From contig NZ_FPCH01000001.1 of the NCBI RefSeq assembly GCF_900116175.1, positions 746,501-810,500 on the forward strand: DNA of 64,000 nt. Direction: 5' to 3'. The notes below the pieces were generated by a model that saw only the letters and a list, made by a program, of their open reading frames with translations, was not told the origin of the DNA and did no database searches. Source of the DNA: Hyphomicrobium facile (GTDB lineage: Bacteria > Pseudomonadota > Alphaproteobacteria > Rhizobiales > Hyphomicrobiaceae). This document shows positions 36,366 through 44,892 of the stretch, piece by piece (within the stretch, counting starts at the first letter, position 1; every line of letters starts with the position of its first letter). Position numbers and translations under genes: made by a program.

Positions 36366-36458
36366 GTTCGGCGACTTTCAGATGATGTGTTGCTGCAACT
36401 TCTGAAGGTGTTGCAGCGTTGCTTTGGCAGCGCTCAACATAATGAGGAGGAGCGGAAG

Positions 36459-37076
36459 ATGCCGCGTGGAGACAAATCAAGCTACACAAGCAAGCAAAAA
36501 CGCCAAGCCGAACACATCGAAGAAGGCTACGAGACGCGTGGCGTTCGAAAGGGCGAAGCCGAACGGCGCGCCTGGGCTACGGTTAACAAAGAGACCGGAG
36601 GCGGTAAGAAGAGCGGCTCCGGTCGCGGCAAGAAGGTGAGCACCGCCTCGTCCCGCCGCGGCGGCCGGATTGGTGGCAAAGCCACGGCTGCTAGCCGAAA
36701 AGCATCGGTTTCGCGTACGGCCGCTGCCCGGAAAACGCCGGCTTCGCGTACGGCTGCAGCCCGGAAGACTTCGGTTTCGCGTACAGCCGCTGCTCGGAAA
36801 ACTTCGGCTTCGCGTACAGCCGCCGCCCGGAAAACGTCGACGTCGCGTACTGCGGCAGCTCGAAAAATGCCGACTTCACGTTCGGCTGCGGCCCGCAAGG
36901 CCACGGCTTCGCGTTCGGCCGCACATCGCAAAGCAATGGCTTCGCGCCGGGCCGCTGCGCGGAAAGCAACGGCTTCACGTCCGGCCGCTACCCGTAAAGC
37001 GCCGCATTCGCGTTCGACTGCTGCGCGGAAAGCTTCGGCGAGAAAGGCCGCCGCTACGAGAAAGCGGCGGGCATAG
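36459..37076 (+). CDS. Basic protein: ChaB/plasmid-stabilisation-like head with histone-H1-like repeat tail
   Basis: Residues 1-58 (MPRGDKSSYTSKQKRQAEHI onward, then RGVRKGEAERRAWATVNKETGGGKKSGSG) match the short family often annotated as plasmid stabilisation protein. Residues 85-194 are ten 11-residue repeats of the form SRTAAARKTSA, very rich in Ala, Arg and Lys, like the tails of bacterial H1-type or HU-fusion proteins. The protein should bind DNA non-specifically. In other bacteria the head usually occurs alone, so the tail is an added DNA-compaction arm. GAGGAGGAGCGGAAG precedes ATG 36459. Not linked to a toxin gene; the plasmid role is only a name. Confidence 0.8.
   Translation: MPRGDKSSYTSKQKRQAEHIEEGYETRGVRKGEAERRAWATVNKETGGGKKSGSGRGKKVSTASSRRGGRIGGKATAASRKASVSRTAAARKTPASRTAAARKTSVSRTAAARKTSASRTAAARKTSTSRTAAARKMPTSRSAAARKATASRSAAHRKAMASRRAAARKATASRPAATRKAPHSRSTAARKASARKAAATRKRRA
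36711..37040 (+). repeat. Ten coding 33-base repeats in the H1-like gene
   Basis: Each 33-base unit encodes S-R-x-A-A-A-R-K-x-x-x. The left five copies are most alike (TCGCGTACGGCCGC type), the right ones more divergent, as in repeat arrays that grow by unequal exchange. This is not a CRISPR: there are no spacers and the frame is kept. Confidence 0.85.
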
Positions 37077-37096
37077 CTTAGAGTTTTCGTCCCGTC

Positions 37097-37339
37097 TTAT
37101 TCGGGCTGGCGGAAGTATGGTTCGACTTTGCCTTTGAGCTTCAGCGTCATGGGCCGTCCGGCGCGGTCCTTGGCGTTGCCGGCTGCGACGCGAATCCAGC
37201 CTTCGCTGACGCAATATTCCTCGACGTTTGTTTTCTCGACGCCGTTGAAACGGATACCGATGTCGCGTTGCAGGATGTCTTCGTCGAAGAAGGGACTTTT
37301 CGGGTCGTTGCTGAGCCGGTCGGGAAGCTCGGTAGACAT
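37097..37339 (-). CDS. DUF3297 family protein
   Basis: The 80-residue protein is a close match to DUF3297: LPDRLSNDPKSPFFDE, then IGIRFNGVEKTNVEEYCVSEGW, and LKLKGKVEPYF. These small cytoplasmic proteins are conserved in Alpha- and Gammaproteobacteria with no known function. The gene follows ychF by 12 bases on the same strand, so the two are probably co-transcribed. Confidence 0.88.
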   Translation of the reverse strand: MSTELPDRLSNDPKSPFFDEDILQRDIGIRFNGVEKTNVEEYCVSEGWIRVAAGNAKDRAGRPMTLKLKGKVEPYFRQPE

Positions 37340-37351
37340 TGCTGTTGGTCC

Positions 37352-38449
37352 CTAGTTCGCAAATCGGAAGTGCATGACGTCGCCGTCCTGGACGACGTAC
37401 TCTTTGCCTTCGAGACGCATTTTACCAGCTTCCTTCGCGCCCGTTTCACCGTTGCCGGCGACGTAGTCGGCGTAGGCGATGGTTTCGGCGCGGATGAAGC
37501 CCTTCTCGAAGTCGGTATGAATGACGCCGGCGGCCTGCGGGCCCTTGGTGCCTCGCGTGATCGTCCAGGCGCGCGCTTCCTTCGGTCCGACCGTGAAATA
37601 CGTCACGAGATCGAGCAGACCATAGCCCGCGCGGATGAGGCGGTTGAGGCCAGGTTCCTCGAGGCCCATTTCGCCGAGGAATGCGTCGCGATCCTCGGGC
37701 GCGAGGCCCGCAAACTCGCTTTCGATCTTGGCCGAAATGACGACGACGGCCGCGCCTTCGGCTTTCGCGCGCTCTTCGACTTGTTTAGAATAGGCATTGC
37801 CGTTTGCTGCGGCGCTTTCTTCGACGTTACAGACGTAAACGATGGGCTTCGATGTCAGCAGTTGCAGCGCGCGGAATGCCGGCATTTCTTCCGGTGTCAT
37901 CTTGGCGAGACGTGCGGGCTTGCCTTCGCGGAGAAGCAGCAGCGGCTTCTCCATCACGGCGTATTGCGCCTTGGCTTCCTTGTCGCCCGTCTTCGCCTTC
38001 TTCTCGATCTGCGAGATGCGCTTCTCGAGGCTTTCGAGATCGGCGAGCATCAGTTCCGTTTCGACGACGTCGGCGTCGGCGAGCGGATCGATGCGGTTCT
38101 CGACGTGGGTGATGTCCTCATCGACGAAGCAGCGCAGCACGTAGGCGACGGCGTCCACTTCGCGGATGTGCGAGAGGAATTTGTTGCCGAGGCCTTCGCC
38201 CTTGGAGGCGCCGCGCACGAGGCCCGCGATATCGACGAACGTCAGACGCGTCGGAATGATTTCCTTGCTGCCTGCAATCTTTGCCAGCGTTTCGAGACGG
38301 TCGTCGGGGACGGCGACCTCGCCGACGTTGGGTTCAATCGTGCAGAAGGGATAGTTGGCCGCCTCCGCCTGCGCGGTTTGCGTCAGCGCGTTGAAGAGGG
38401 TCGACTTGCCGACGTTCGGCAGGCCGACGATGCCGCATTTGAAGCCCAT
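37352..38449 (-). CDS. ychF: Redox-regulated GTPase/ATPase YchF
   Basis: The 365-residue protein has the OBG-family G domain: Walker [15 protein letters not shown] (about 8-21), [17 protein letters not shown] for G3, the ATP-preferring N-x-x-E variant CNVEES in place of NKxD, and a C-terminal TGS domain ([13 protein letters not shown] ... VMHFRFAN). YchF binds ribosomes and is linked to stress responses. Cytoplasmic. Downstream of the pth gene cluster and upstream of the DUF3297 gene. Confidence 0.95.
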   Translation of the reverse strand: MGFKCGIVGLPNVGKSTLFNALTQTAQAEAANYPFCTIEPNVGEVAVPDDRLETLAKIAGSKEIIPTRLTFVDIAGLVRGASKGEGLGNKFLSHIREVDAVAYVLRCFVDEDITHVENRIDPLADADVVETELMLADLESLEKRISQIEKKAKTGDKEAKAQYAVMEKPLLLLREGKPARLAKMTPEEMPAFRALQLLTSKPIVYVCNVEESAAANGNAYSKQVEERAKAEGAAVVVISAKIESEFAGLAPEDRDAFLGEMGLEEPGLNRLIRAGYGLLDLVTYFTVGPKEARAWTITRGTKGPQAAGVIHTDFEKGFIRAETIAYADYVAGNGETGAKEAGKMRLEGKEYVVQDGDVMHFRFAN

Positions 38450-38543
38450 GGCAGGGAAATGTCCGGTTGAGTTGCAGCCCTGGGGGTTAAGCGAGCGGCG
38501 GCCTAATGTGAAGCCTTTTAGGCTCCTTCTGCGGCCCTATGGC

Positions 38544-39272
38544 TCACCGCGTGAATTTCGCAAATGCAAAAGCCGAATAGCGCGAGGGGGCAGGAAGGTT
38601 CGACTTAAAGGACATGGCGTCCGCGAGCGCTTCTGAAATGTGCGTCCCTTCGTCGGCATTGCGCACCGCGATAACGATGAACGGGCGCTGCCAGCTGGTG
38701 TCGGAATCCTCGCAATCGGCGCACGGATCGACGTAGCGTCCGAGGTTCAAAGTCCACATTGGAATGCGCTCGCCGAGGGCTTCCTGGACCCATCGCGCGG
38801 TGCGGATGGCCCGCTGGCTTCCGCGCTGCTCCTCCCGCTCGATCTCGCCTTCCTGGCTCGCGAGGCCGACAGCGATCAGCCCGCGCGCGCTGCCGAGACC
38901 TTCGCGTAGTTGCGGCGCGAGCACCTCTTCCTGAATTTCCTGTGGTGACAGGCGGCGGTCGTCCTTCTGGAGTTCGGTCGTTGAGCCGCGGACCCAGCCG
39001 TAGTTCTTGGTCAGGATCACGACGTCGAACAGCGCGCGGCGTCCTGCCCGGTCGGCGCCTTCCACGGGGAAGACGAGCGTGCGGTCGTTCCACCGCTTGG
39101 CGAGGATGCGACGGACGCCGGTCTTGTCCTTGTCGACGGAGTTATAGGCGTCCCAGCCGACGACGCCGAAAACGCCGATCGTGAACAACAGGATGAGGGC
39201 ACCGACAATCGTTTGGGCACGGCCTCCTGAACGGGCGCCGCCGACGTCGCTCTCTTCCTGATATTCGGACAT
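38544..39272 (-). CDS. Membrane-anchored protein of unknown function
   Basis: The 242-residue product has a short Gly/Arg-rich cytoplasmic N-terminus, one membrane helix (TIVGALILLFTIGVFGVVGW, about 20-40) and a large soluble domain with two Cys (DPCADC) and a Glu/Arg-rich helix (SQEGEIEREEQRG). The domain is likely periplasmic. Conserved sequence style suggests a real gene, but I recognise no family. It lies between pth and ychF on the same strand. Confidence 0.7.
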   Translation of the reverse strand: MSEYQEESDVGGARSGGRAQTIVGALILLFTIGVFGVVGWDAYNSVDKDKTGVRRILAKRWNDRTLVFPVEGADRAGRRALFDVVILTKNYGWVRGSTTELQKDDRRLSPQEIQEEVLAPQLREGLGSARGLIAVGLASQEGEIEREEQRGSQRAIRTARWVQEALGERIPMWTLNLGRYVDPCADCEDSDTSWQRPFIVIAVRNADEGTHISEALADAMSFKSNLPAPSRYSAFAFAKFTR

Positions 39273-39310
39273 AGCTCCCCCCGACGACTACGACGTGCGT
39301 TACTGGCCGA

Positions 39311-40060
39311 TCACGAGCTGCCGTCGCCGGATTTTCGCGCGCCCAGCCATTTTTTCAAGTTCTCGGCCAACGCCGACTGGCGTTTGGACGCGCGTTCGCC
39401 CGCCGGGTGTGGCCCTGATGCCTGCCTTTTGGGCGCGCGCGGTTCTTCTTCCGCGGGCGCCCGTTCGGCTTTCCGCGCCGGCTTTTCGGGCTCATCCTGG
39501 AACAAGCGCGCGACGTCGCTCAGGAAGCGCGCGTCGTCGCCCTTGGCGAGGTAGCCCGCTGCATCGGCGACGGCGTCGAGCAGGGCGTTGACCCACTCGC
39601 GATCGGATTTCGCGAAATCGTTGAGCACGTGATGGATGACGACATCCTTGGAGCCTGGGTGTCCGATGCCGAGGCGCACGCGCTTGTACTCGTTTTCGAT
39701 GTGCGCGGAGATCGAGCGAAGGCCGTTGTGGCCCGCATTGCCGCCGCCGGTTTTCACTTTCACCTTGCCGGGCGCGAGATCGAGCTCGTCGTGAAAGACG
39801 TAGACGTCCGAAAGGGGGATTTTGAGAAAGCGCTGGGCTTCGCCGACCGAGCGGCCGCTTTCGTTCATGTAGGTTTCGGGCTTCAGAAGCGTGACGCGCT
39901 CGTTGCCGATCGAGCCTTCAGAGACGAGACCTTGAAACTTCTTGCGCCACGGGCCGAAGCCGTTGCGTTCGGCGATGCGATCGACCGCCAGGAAACCGAT
40001 ATTGTGGCGATTGGCGCGATATTTCTCGCCAGGATTACCAAGTCCGACGAAAAGCTTCAT
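39311..40060 (-). CDS. pth: Peptidyl-tRNA hydrolase with C-terminal extension
   Basis: Residues 1-190 are a standard Pth: [18 protein letters not shown] with the catalytic His (about residue 20), [42 protein letters not shown] and LGIGHPG. It frees peptides from tRNA after drop-off. Beyond residue 190 an unusual basic tail ([21 protein letters not shown] and [20 protein letters not shown]) of about 55 residues is added, perhaps for ribosome binding. It follows rplY, a common gene order. Confidence 0.94.
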   Translation of the reverse strand: MKLFVGLGNPGEKYRANRHNIGFLAVDRIAERNGFGPWRKKFQGLVSEGSIGNERVTLLKPETYMNESGRSVGEAQRFLKIPLSDVYVFHDELDLAPGKVKVKTGGGNAGHNGLRSISAHIENEYKRVRLGIGHPGSKDVVIHHVLNDFAKSDREWVNALLDAVADAAGYLAKGDDARFLSDVARLFQDEPEKPARKAERAPAEEEPRAPKRQASGPHPAGERASKRQSALAENLKKWLGARKSGDGSS

Positions 40061-40076
40061 CGCTGACTCTTTCTTT

Positions 40077-40122
40077 GCGCCCGGCGACTCCGCTTCGCTT
40101 CGCGGAGCCGGCCGCCGGGCGC
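40077..40122. repeat. REP-like palindrome between rplY and pth
   Basis: Outer perfect arms GCGCCCGGCG (40077-40086) and CGCCGGGCGC (40113-40122) enclose an inner stem CTCCGC / GCGGAG around TTCGCTTC. The 3' part GGAGCCGGCCGCC is shared with the hairpin at 16.2 kb. It could act as a transcript-processing or attenuation site between the two genes. Confidence 0.6.
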
Positions 40123-40177
40123 GGAACCCGTGAGAGAGACCGGCGCGATCGGATGATCGCGCCGGTTCGTGATCTTC

Positions 40178-40912
40178 TTACTTCTTCGCGGCGGGCTTGG
40201 CAGCGGGTGCTGCCTTCGCGGCCGGAGCGGCCTTGCCTGCAGCGGCAGCAGGGGCGGCCTTGCCGCCGGCTGCGGGTGCTGCACCCTTGGCGTCGGCGGC
40301 GGGAGCGCCAGCCTCGGCCGTCGTGGTCGTGGTCTCTTCTTCACCCTTGAGCGCGCCGGCGATCGTTGCGATCGTGAAGTCGCGGTTCTTGATGACCGGC
40401 GAAACGCCTTCCGGCATCGTGACGGCGGAGATGTGGATCGAACGGCCGATCTCCATGCCTTCGAGGCTGATCTCGAAGTAGCGCGGGATCTTGTCGTACG
40501 GGCAGTACACTTCGACATCGTGGCGGACGATGTTGAGCACGCCGCCGCGCTTCAAGCCGGGCGACTGCGTTTCGTTGACGAAGTGCATCGGGATCGAAAC
40601 GCGGATGACGCCATCCTTGCCGACGCGCTGGAAGTCGACGTGAAGGGGCGTGTCGCGCACCGGATCGACCTGCACGTCGCGGGCGAGCACGATGTGCTTC
40701 GTACCCTGGACGTCGAGTTCGATGGCGGTCGAGGTGAAGTGGCCGCGGAGGACCTGCTTCCAGAGCTCGTTGTATTCGAGATTGATCGTCTCAGGGGTTT
40801 CCTGATTGCCGTAAATGACGGCAGGCACATTTCCATCGCGGCGAGCTTGGCGTGCGGCCCCCTTGCCGGCACGCGGGCGCGCCGTAGCCTTGAGCGTGAT
40901 GAGCTCAGACAT
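40178..40912 (-). CDS. rplY: 50S ribosomal protein L25 (general stress protein Ctc form)
   Basis: The 244-residue protein has the L25 domain (LKATARPRAGKGAARQARR, VPAVIYG) followed by the Ctc-type TL5 C-terminal domain (GKDGVIRVSIPMHFVNE ... GVLNIVRHDVEV). It ends in an Ala/Pro/Lys tail of about 55 residues (AAPAAGGKAAPAA type). L25 binds 5S rRNA. ATG 40912 has GGAG eight bases upstream. First gene of the rplY-pth cluster and divergent from the zur-like gene, with about 280 bases between. Confidence 0.94.
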   Translation of the reverse strand: MSELITLKATARPRAGKGAARQARRDGNVPAVIYGNQETPETINLEYNELWKQVLRGHFTSTAIELDVQGTKHIVLARDVQVDPVRDTPLHVDFQRVGKDGVIRVSIPMHFVNETQSPGLKRGGVLNIVRHDVEVYCPYDKIPRYFEISLEGMEIGRSIHISAVTMPEGVSPVIKNRDFTIATIAGALKGEEETTTTTAEAGAPAADAKGAAPAAGGKAAPAAAAGKAAPAAKAAPAAKPAAKK

Positions 40913-41191
40913 GGCATCGTCTCCGAGTGTTAGGGCTCTTCTGCCTATCAGAAGAGCCAATAAGCCGCGTACCGGCCTCCAAGGGTGCCGGGCGGCGTCT
41001 CAGGAAGGTCTTCATGAGATGGGGCGTGTATACCCGTGGTTTGGCACCCGCGCAACGGGCCAAAGATGGGCGATTGAGCCCATACAACGGATCTGGCAAC
41101 GGGATCTGGCAACGGATCGGGCGCGCTGGAAAGTTGCCGCGAAAATCAGCATATTAACGGCGAAATTGGCTGACCGTCGATTTGTTGTCCG

Positions 41192-41647
41192 ATGAAGGCC
41201 GGAACGGAGAAGCCCGGAGCGATGGCCAAAAAGCCTACGAAACGCCGCAGCGCGGCCGATCAGGACAAGATCATTGTCGAGGCGCTCAGGGGCGTCGGAC
41301 GGCCTCTCAGCGCGTATGAGCTGATCGAGGAGGTTCGCGGCAAGGGCGTCAGCGCGCCGCCAACGGTTTACCGGGCGCTGCAGCGGCTCATCGAGGATGG
41401 CCTCGCCCACCGGCTCGAAAGCCTTAACGCCTTCGTCGCGTGCGATCATCCGCACCATCACGGCAAGGCGGTGTTCGCCATTTGCGACGCGTGCGGCTCG
41501 GTGAAGGAATTCGATAACCCGGCTGCCGTCAAAAGCCTGCAGGCCTGGGCGGGCAAGAACGATTTCAAGATCCGGTCGATGACGATGGAGATCCGCGGCC
41601 GCTGCGGGGACTGCAGCACGGATACGGCTGCGGAGGGCAACGGCTGA
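41192..41647 (+). CDS. zur: Fur-family regulator, probable zinc uptake regulator Zur
   Basis: The 151-residue protein has a winged helix (SAYELIEEVRGKGVSAPPTVYRALQRLIEDGLAHRLE) and a metal-binding C-domain. CDHPHHHGKAVFAICDACGSV holds a His-rich site and the first CxxC, and IRGRCGDCS holds the second CxxC for structural zinc. The LESLNAFVAC and HPHHHG wording fits alphaproteobacterial Zur better than Fur/Mur or Irr. It would repress zinc uptake genes when zinc is sufficient. The start is uncertain (41192 or 41222). The gene is convergent with prs; no znuABC lies nearby. Confidence 0.82.
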   Translation: MKAGTEKPGAMAKKPTKRRSAADQDKIIVEALRGVGRPLSAYELIEEVRGKGVSAPPTVYRALQRLIEDGLAHRLESLNAFVACDHPHHHGKAVFAICDACGSVKEFDNPAAVKSLQAWAGKNDFKIRSMTMEIRGRCGDCSTDTAAEGNG

Positions 41648-41687
41648 CACTCAATGAGCAGAGGGTGGCAATGAGCAGAGGGTGGCG

Positions 41688-42680
41688 TCAGTAGAAGAGG
41701 CTCGACACGCTTTCTTCGCGGCTCGTTCTCAGGATGGCTTCGCCGATGAGCGGAGCAATCGAGATCACCCGGATATTCTTCGCGGCCCGGACGGCTTCGG
41801 TCGGAAGTATCGAGTCGGTGATGACGAGCGATTTCAGGCGTGAATTTTGAATGCGGCTGACGGCGCCGCCTGAGAGCACGGCGTGCGAGATGTAGGCCGA
41901 CACTTCCGTCGCGCCGTTCTTCAGCAGGGCTTCCGCGGCGTTGACGAGCGTTCCGCCGGAATCGATGATGTCGTCGATGAGGACGCATCGTTTGCCGTCG
42001 ACTTCGCCGATGACGTTCATCACTTCGCTTTCGCCGGGACGTTCGCGCCGTTTATCGCAAATGGCGATCGGCGCTCCGATGCGCTTGGCGAGGGCTCTAG
42101 CGCGAACGACGCCGCCGACGTCAGGTGAGACGACGACAACATCGTCGGTATTGCCGAAGTTCTCTTCGATATCGCGCGTCATGACGGGTGCGGCGAAGAG
42201 GTTATCGGTTGGAATATCGAAGAAGCCCTGGATCTGTCCGGCATGGAGATCAAGCGTCAGAACGCGATCGGCGCCGGCTCGTTCGATGAGGTTCGCGACA
42301 AGTTTCGCGGAAATGGGTGTTCGGGGGCCGGGCTTGCGATCTTGGCGCGCGTAGCCGAAGTAGGGGATGACGGCTGTGATCCTTCGTGCCGACGAACGCT
42401 TGAGCGCATCGAGCAGGATCAACAACTCCATCAGGTTGTCGTTAGCCGGAAACGACGTCGACTGGATGACGAAGACATCCTGGCCTCGGACATTCTCCTG
42501 GATCTCGACGAAGATCTCCATGTCCGCGAAGCGCTTCACTTGGCCTTTGGCCATTGGAAGCTTGAGATATGAGCAGATAGCGTCGGCTAGCGGCCGGTTA
42601 CTGTTTCCCGCGACGATCTTCACGCCCAGCTTTCCCCGGCCATCCAAACTTCGAGCGTCGACCTTGGTATCAAAAGGCAT
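41688..42680 (-). CDS. prs: Ribose-phosphate pyrophosphokinase
   Basis: The 330-residue protein is PRPP synthetase: [26 protein letters not shown], the ATP loop [10 protein letters not shown], the metal-binding [11 protein letters not shown], and the PRPP loop [17 protein letters not shown]. It makes PRPP for nucleotide, His and Trp synthesis, including the co-substrate for the apt product in this window. Cytoplasmic. Convergent with zur and followed upstream on the same strand by a lipoprotein gene. Confidence 0.96.
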   Translation of the reverse strand: MPFDTKVDARSLDGRGKLGVKIVAGNSNRPLADAICSYLKLPMAKGQVKRFADMEIFVEIQENVRGQDVFVIQSTSFPANDNLMELLILLDALKRSSARRITAVIPYFGYARQDRKPGPRTPISAKLVANLIERAGADRVLTLDLHAGQIQGFFDIPTDNLFAAPVMTRDIEENFGNTDDVVVVSPDVGGVVRARALAKRIGAPIAICDKRRERPGESEVMNVIGEVDGKRCVLIDDIIDSGGTLVNAAEALLKNGATEVSAYISHAVLSGGAVSRIQNSRLKSLVITDSILPTEAVRAAKNIRVISIAPLIGEAILRTSREESVSSLFY

Positions 42681-42799
42681 TTGCGCTCCAGAAGCCTCTT
42701 ATGCGCGGGCTTGTAGCAATTGGGCCCGGACGATTCAACCGTCCGGGCCCAAAGATGTCATCGATATGTAGCTTCGAGCGTATATCGCGCACAGTTTGC

Positions 42800-43867
42800 T
42801 TAATCGGTGCTTTTCGCCGGCAAGAGCTTGATAATCCCTTGTGCTGCCGCGGCTGCGGCGGCATCGGCCGTCTTGCCCCAGGAGCCGTCGAGCGAGCCCT
42901 GCGGTACTTCGTTCTTCTGCGACACAGTGCCGAGCTTCTTGCCCGTCGGGTCGATCACGTTCCAATCGATCTGGATGGGCTGCTTGCCATCTTTGCTCTG
43001 CCCCATCGCGACCTTGCCTTCGACCTTGTAGGCCTGGGCGTTCGACACGTTGGAAAGAGCCAAGCCGTTTTTGGTCAGCTCGCGCTGGATGGCGGTCGTC
43101 AGCGTGGAACTCCCGTCGCCCGGTGCGCCGGTTACCATCGGCACGATAGCGGTGATCGGTCCGGACGTCGTGATGCTGCCCGTCGTCGGCGCGATCGGTG
43201 TGTTCGGTGCCGTCGGATACGACGGGCTTGGCGCTGGGCCTGCATCGTTCGAGGCGACGGTTGTTGGTGGCGTGCCGGCGGAAGGCGGTTTGGTGTTCGC
43301 CGCGACCGGGATGCTTGCGCTCGTCGCGAGCCAGCTCGCAATCTGCTTCGACGTCTTGTCGGCAATGCTCTGCACGACGGGCGGCGTGACGGCGGACCAC
43401 GGGTCCTTACCGGCTCCGGCGATGACTTCTTCACCTGTTATGCGGTGAACGCGCTTACCGGCCTGGTCCGTGATGTCCCAGATGTAGGAGATCTTGGCCT
43501 TCGTCTTTTCGCGGGCCGCTACGATGTAGCCCCGCACGACGTATTCGCTGGTGGCGTTGGCGGCGGTTGCAACCTGGACGCCGTTGTGGCCGATCGACGA
43601 CGCAAGCTGCGATTGCAGATCGCGGGCGACGTTGTCGGGCGAGCCGATGACGGGCGCGATCTGAATTTTGGCCATCTGCGCGGCGGCCGGGGTTGCAGGC
43701 GGAAGCGTCAGCGAAGCTTGAGGCGTGTTGCCGCCACCGCTCAACATGTTTGATGCCGACTCGCAGCCGCCCAGTCCCATTGTGGCGACAGCGGCCAGGA
43801 GCACTGGTCCGATCACCCCTAGACGCGTTCTGCGCTCACGCGCACGTGCAAACCAAAAGGTCGTCAA
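42800..43867 (-). CDS. Lipoprotein with duplicated domain, unknown function
   Basis: The 355-residue product has a basic N-terminus, a hydrophobic core and the lipobox LGGC, so it is lipidated. Two similar regions follow: the first around VIGSPDNVARDLQSQLASSIG ... YVVRGYIVA ... YIWDITDQAGKRVHRITGEE, the second around GDGSSTLTTAIQRELTKNG ... YKVEGKVAMG ... IDWNVIDPTGKKLGTVSQKNE. They are joined by a Pro/Thr/Ser linker. A beta-rich envelope protein is likely. TTG 43867 is chosen because AAGGGGGGA lies seven bases before it. No name can be given. Confidence 0.78.
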   Translation of the reverse strand: MTTFWFARARERRTRLGVIGPVLLAAVATMGLGGCESASNMLSGGGNTPQASLTLPPATPAAAQMAKIQIAPVIGSPDNVARDLQSQLASSIGHNGVQVATAANATSEYVVRGYIVAAREKTKAKISYIWDITDQAGKRVHRITGEEVIAGAGKDPWSAVTPPVVQSIADKTSKQIASWLATSASIPVAANTKPPSAGTPPTTVASNDAGPAPSPSYPTAPNTPIAPTTGSITTSGPITAIVPMVTGAPGDGSSTLTTAIQRELTKNGLALSNVSNAQAYKVEGKVAMGQSKDGKQPIQIDWNVIDPTGKKLGTVSQKNEVPQGSLDGSWGKTADAAAAAAAQGIIKLLPAKSTD

Positions 43868-44070
43868 TGGACGTCCCCCCTTATCCAACCGCGACTTCCC
43901 GGCGGCCGGAAAACGCTACTCGCGCGGCCTGAACTCCCCTGAAAACTACCGGAACTGACCCTATCCCTGTAGATCAGCCTTTAACTGCCAGTCCAGATGG
44001 CAGCCCGGTGAAACTGTTGTCAGGTCGTCAAACGTTACCCTTGCCGAGGCATTGGCTGTGGATTGTGCAG

Positions 44071-44859
44071 TTACGCCACGACGATGGCGGAGATTTGTCG
44101 GCCATAGTCCGGCTCCCCACGAAGAGTTTTACGCCGGTAGCTGTAGAAAAGCGATTCGTTCTCGCAGGTGCAGAGCCCTAAGTTTTCAATATTGCTAATG
44201 CCGGCATTAGCTAAGCGGCTCACGACGAAGCCCGGAAGATCGAAGTGGGGGCGGCCGGTTTTCGGATTTCGTTGGAAGAAAGCGCCATTCGCGGGATCGC
44301 GAGCGAGGAATGCCGCTTCGAACTCGGGGCCGACCTCATAGGACGACTGGCTAATGCACGGCCCGACGGCCGCCGAGATGCGCTCACGGCGAGCACCCAG
44401 ACGTTCCATCTCGCGAACAGCGCTGTCGACGATGCCATCGACGGCTCCGCGCCAACCCGCATGGGCGGCGGCGACGACGCCCGCCTCACCGTCCGCGAGA
44501 AGTACAGGGGCACAGTCGGCCGTCAGCACGCCGATGACGAGACCCGGCGTTCTGGAGATGACGGCGTCGGCGCGCGGAAGCGCGTCGCGTGATGGCGGCG
44601 CCGTGACTTCCAGGGCAGTCGTGCCATGTTCCTGGTAGAGCGTGATCACGCCGCCGCCGAATTTGTCGTCGCCGGCGCCGAGATGCCGTCCGATCATCCT
44701 GCGGTTTTCGAGAACGAGAGCCTGGTCGTCGTTCGAGCCGAGCCCACAGTTGAGGCCCGCATAGATTCCGTTCGATACGCCGCCAATGCGCGTGAAGAAG
44801 CCGTGGCGAATGCCGGCGACCTTGCCGAGGTTCGGCGCTTCGACGGGTTTGAGCGTCAT
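44071..44859 (-). CDS. pgeF: Peptidoglycan editing factor / purine nucleoside phosphorylase (laccase domain, YfiH family)
   Basis: The 262-residue protein has the Cu-oxidase_4 / DUF152 motifs: metal-binding LTADCAPVLLAD with its Cys, AAHAGWRGAVDGIVD with His, and GPCISQSSYEVGPEF. YfiH proteins are zinc-dependent; reported activities include adenosine deaminase/phosphorylase and editing of D-Ser in peptidoglycan. Either is possible here. Next to the MidA-like methyltransferase and lgt on the same strand, an order I recall as conserved in Alphaproteobacteria. Confidence 0.9.
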   Translation of the reverse strand: MTLKPVEAPNLGKVAGIRHGFFTRIGGVSNGIYAGLNCGLGSNDDQALVLENRRMIGRHLGAGDDKFGGGVITLYQEHGTTALEVTAPPSRDALPRADAVISRTPGLVIGVLTADCAPVLLADGEAGVVAAAHAGWRGAVDGIVDSAVREMERLGARRERISAAVGPCISQSSYEVGPEFEAAFLARDPANGAFFQRNPKTGRPHFDLPGFVVSRLANAGISNIENLGLCTCENESLFYSYRRKTLRGEPDYGRQISAIVVA

Positions 44860-44892
44860 GATCGTGCGGCCTTCATTGCCGAGGTTCCGACA

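Noticed and set aside
36711..37040. Regular 33-base repeats suggesting a CRISPR array
   Set aside because: The units are head-to-tail without spacers, keep one reading frame and encode an SRxAAARK repeat protein.
37268..38470. A 400-codon plus-strand frame across ychF
   Set aside because: Antisense of YchF, whose GTPase motifs are intact.
43985..44003. CTGCCA / TGGCAG hairpin between pgeF and the lipoprotein gene as a terminator
   Set aside because: The stem is only six pairs and no T tract follows on either strand.
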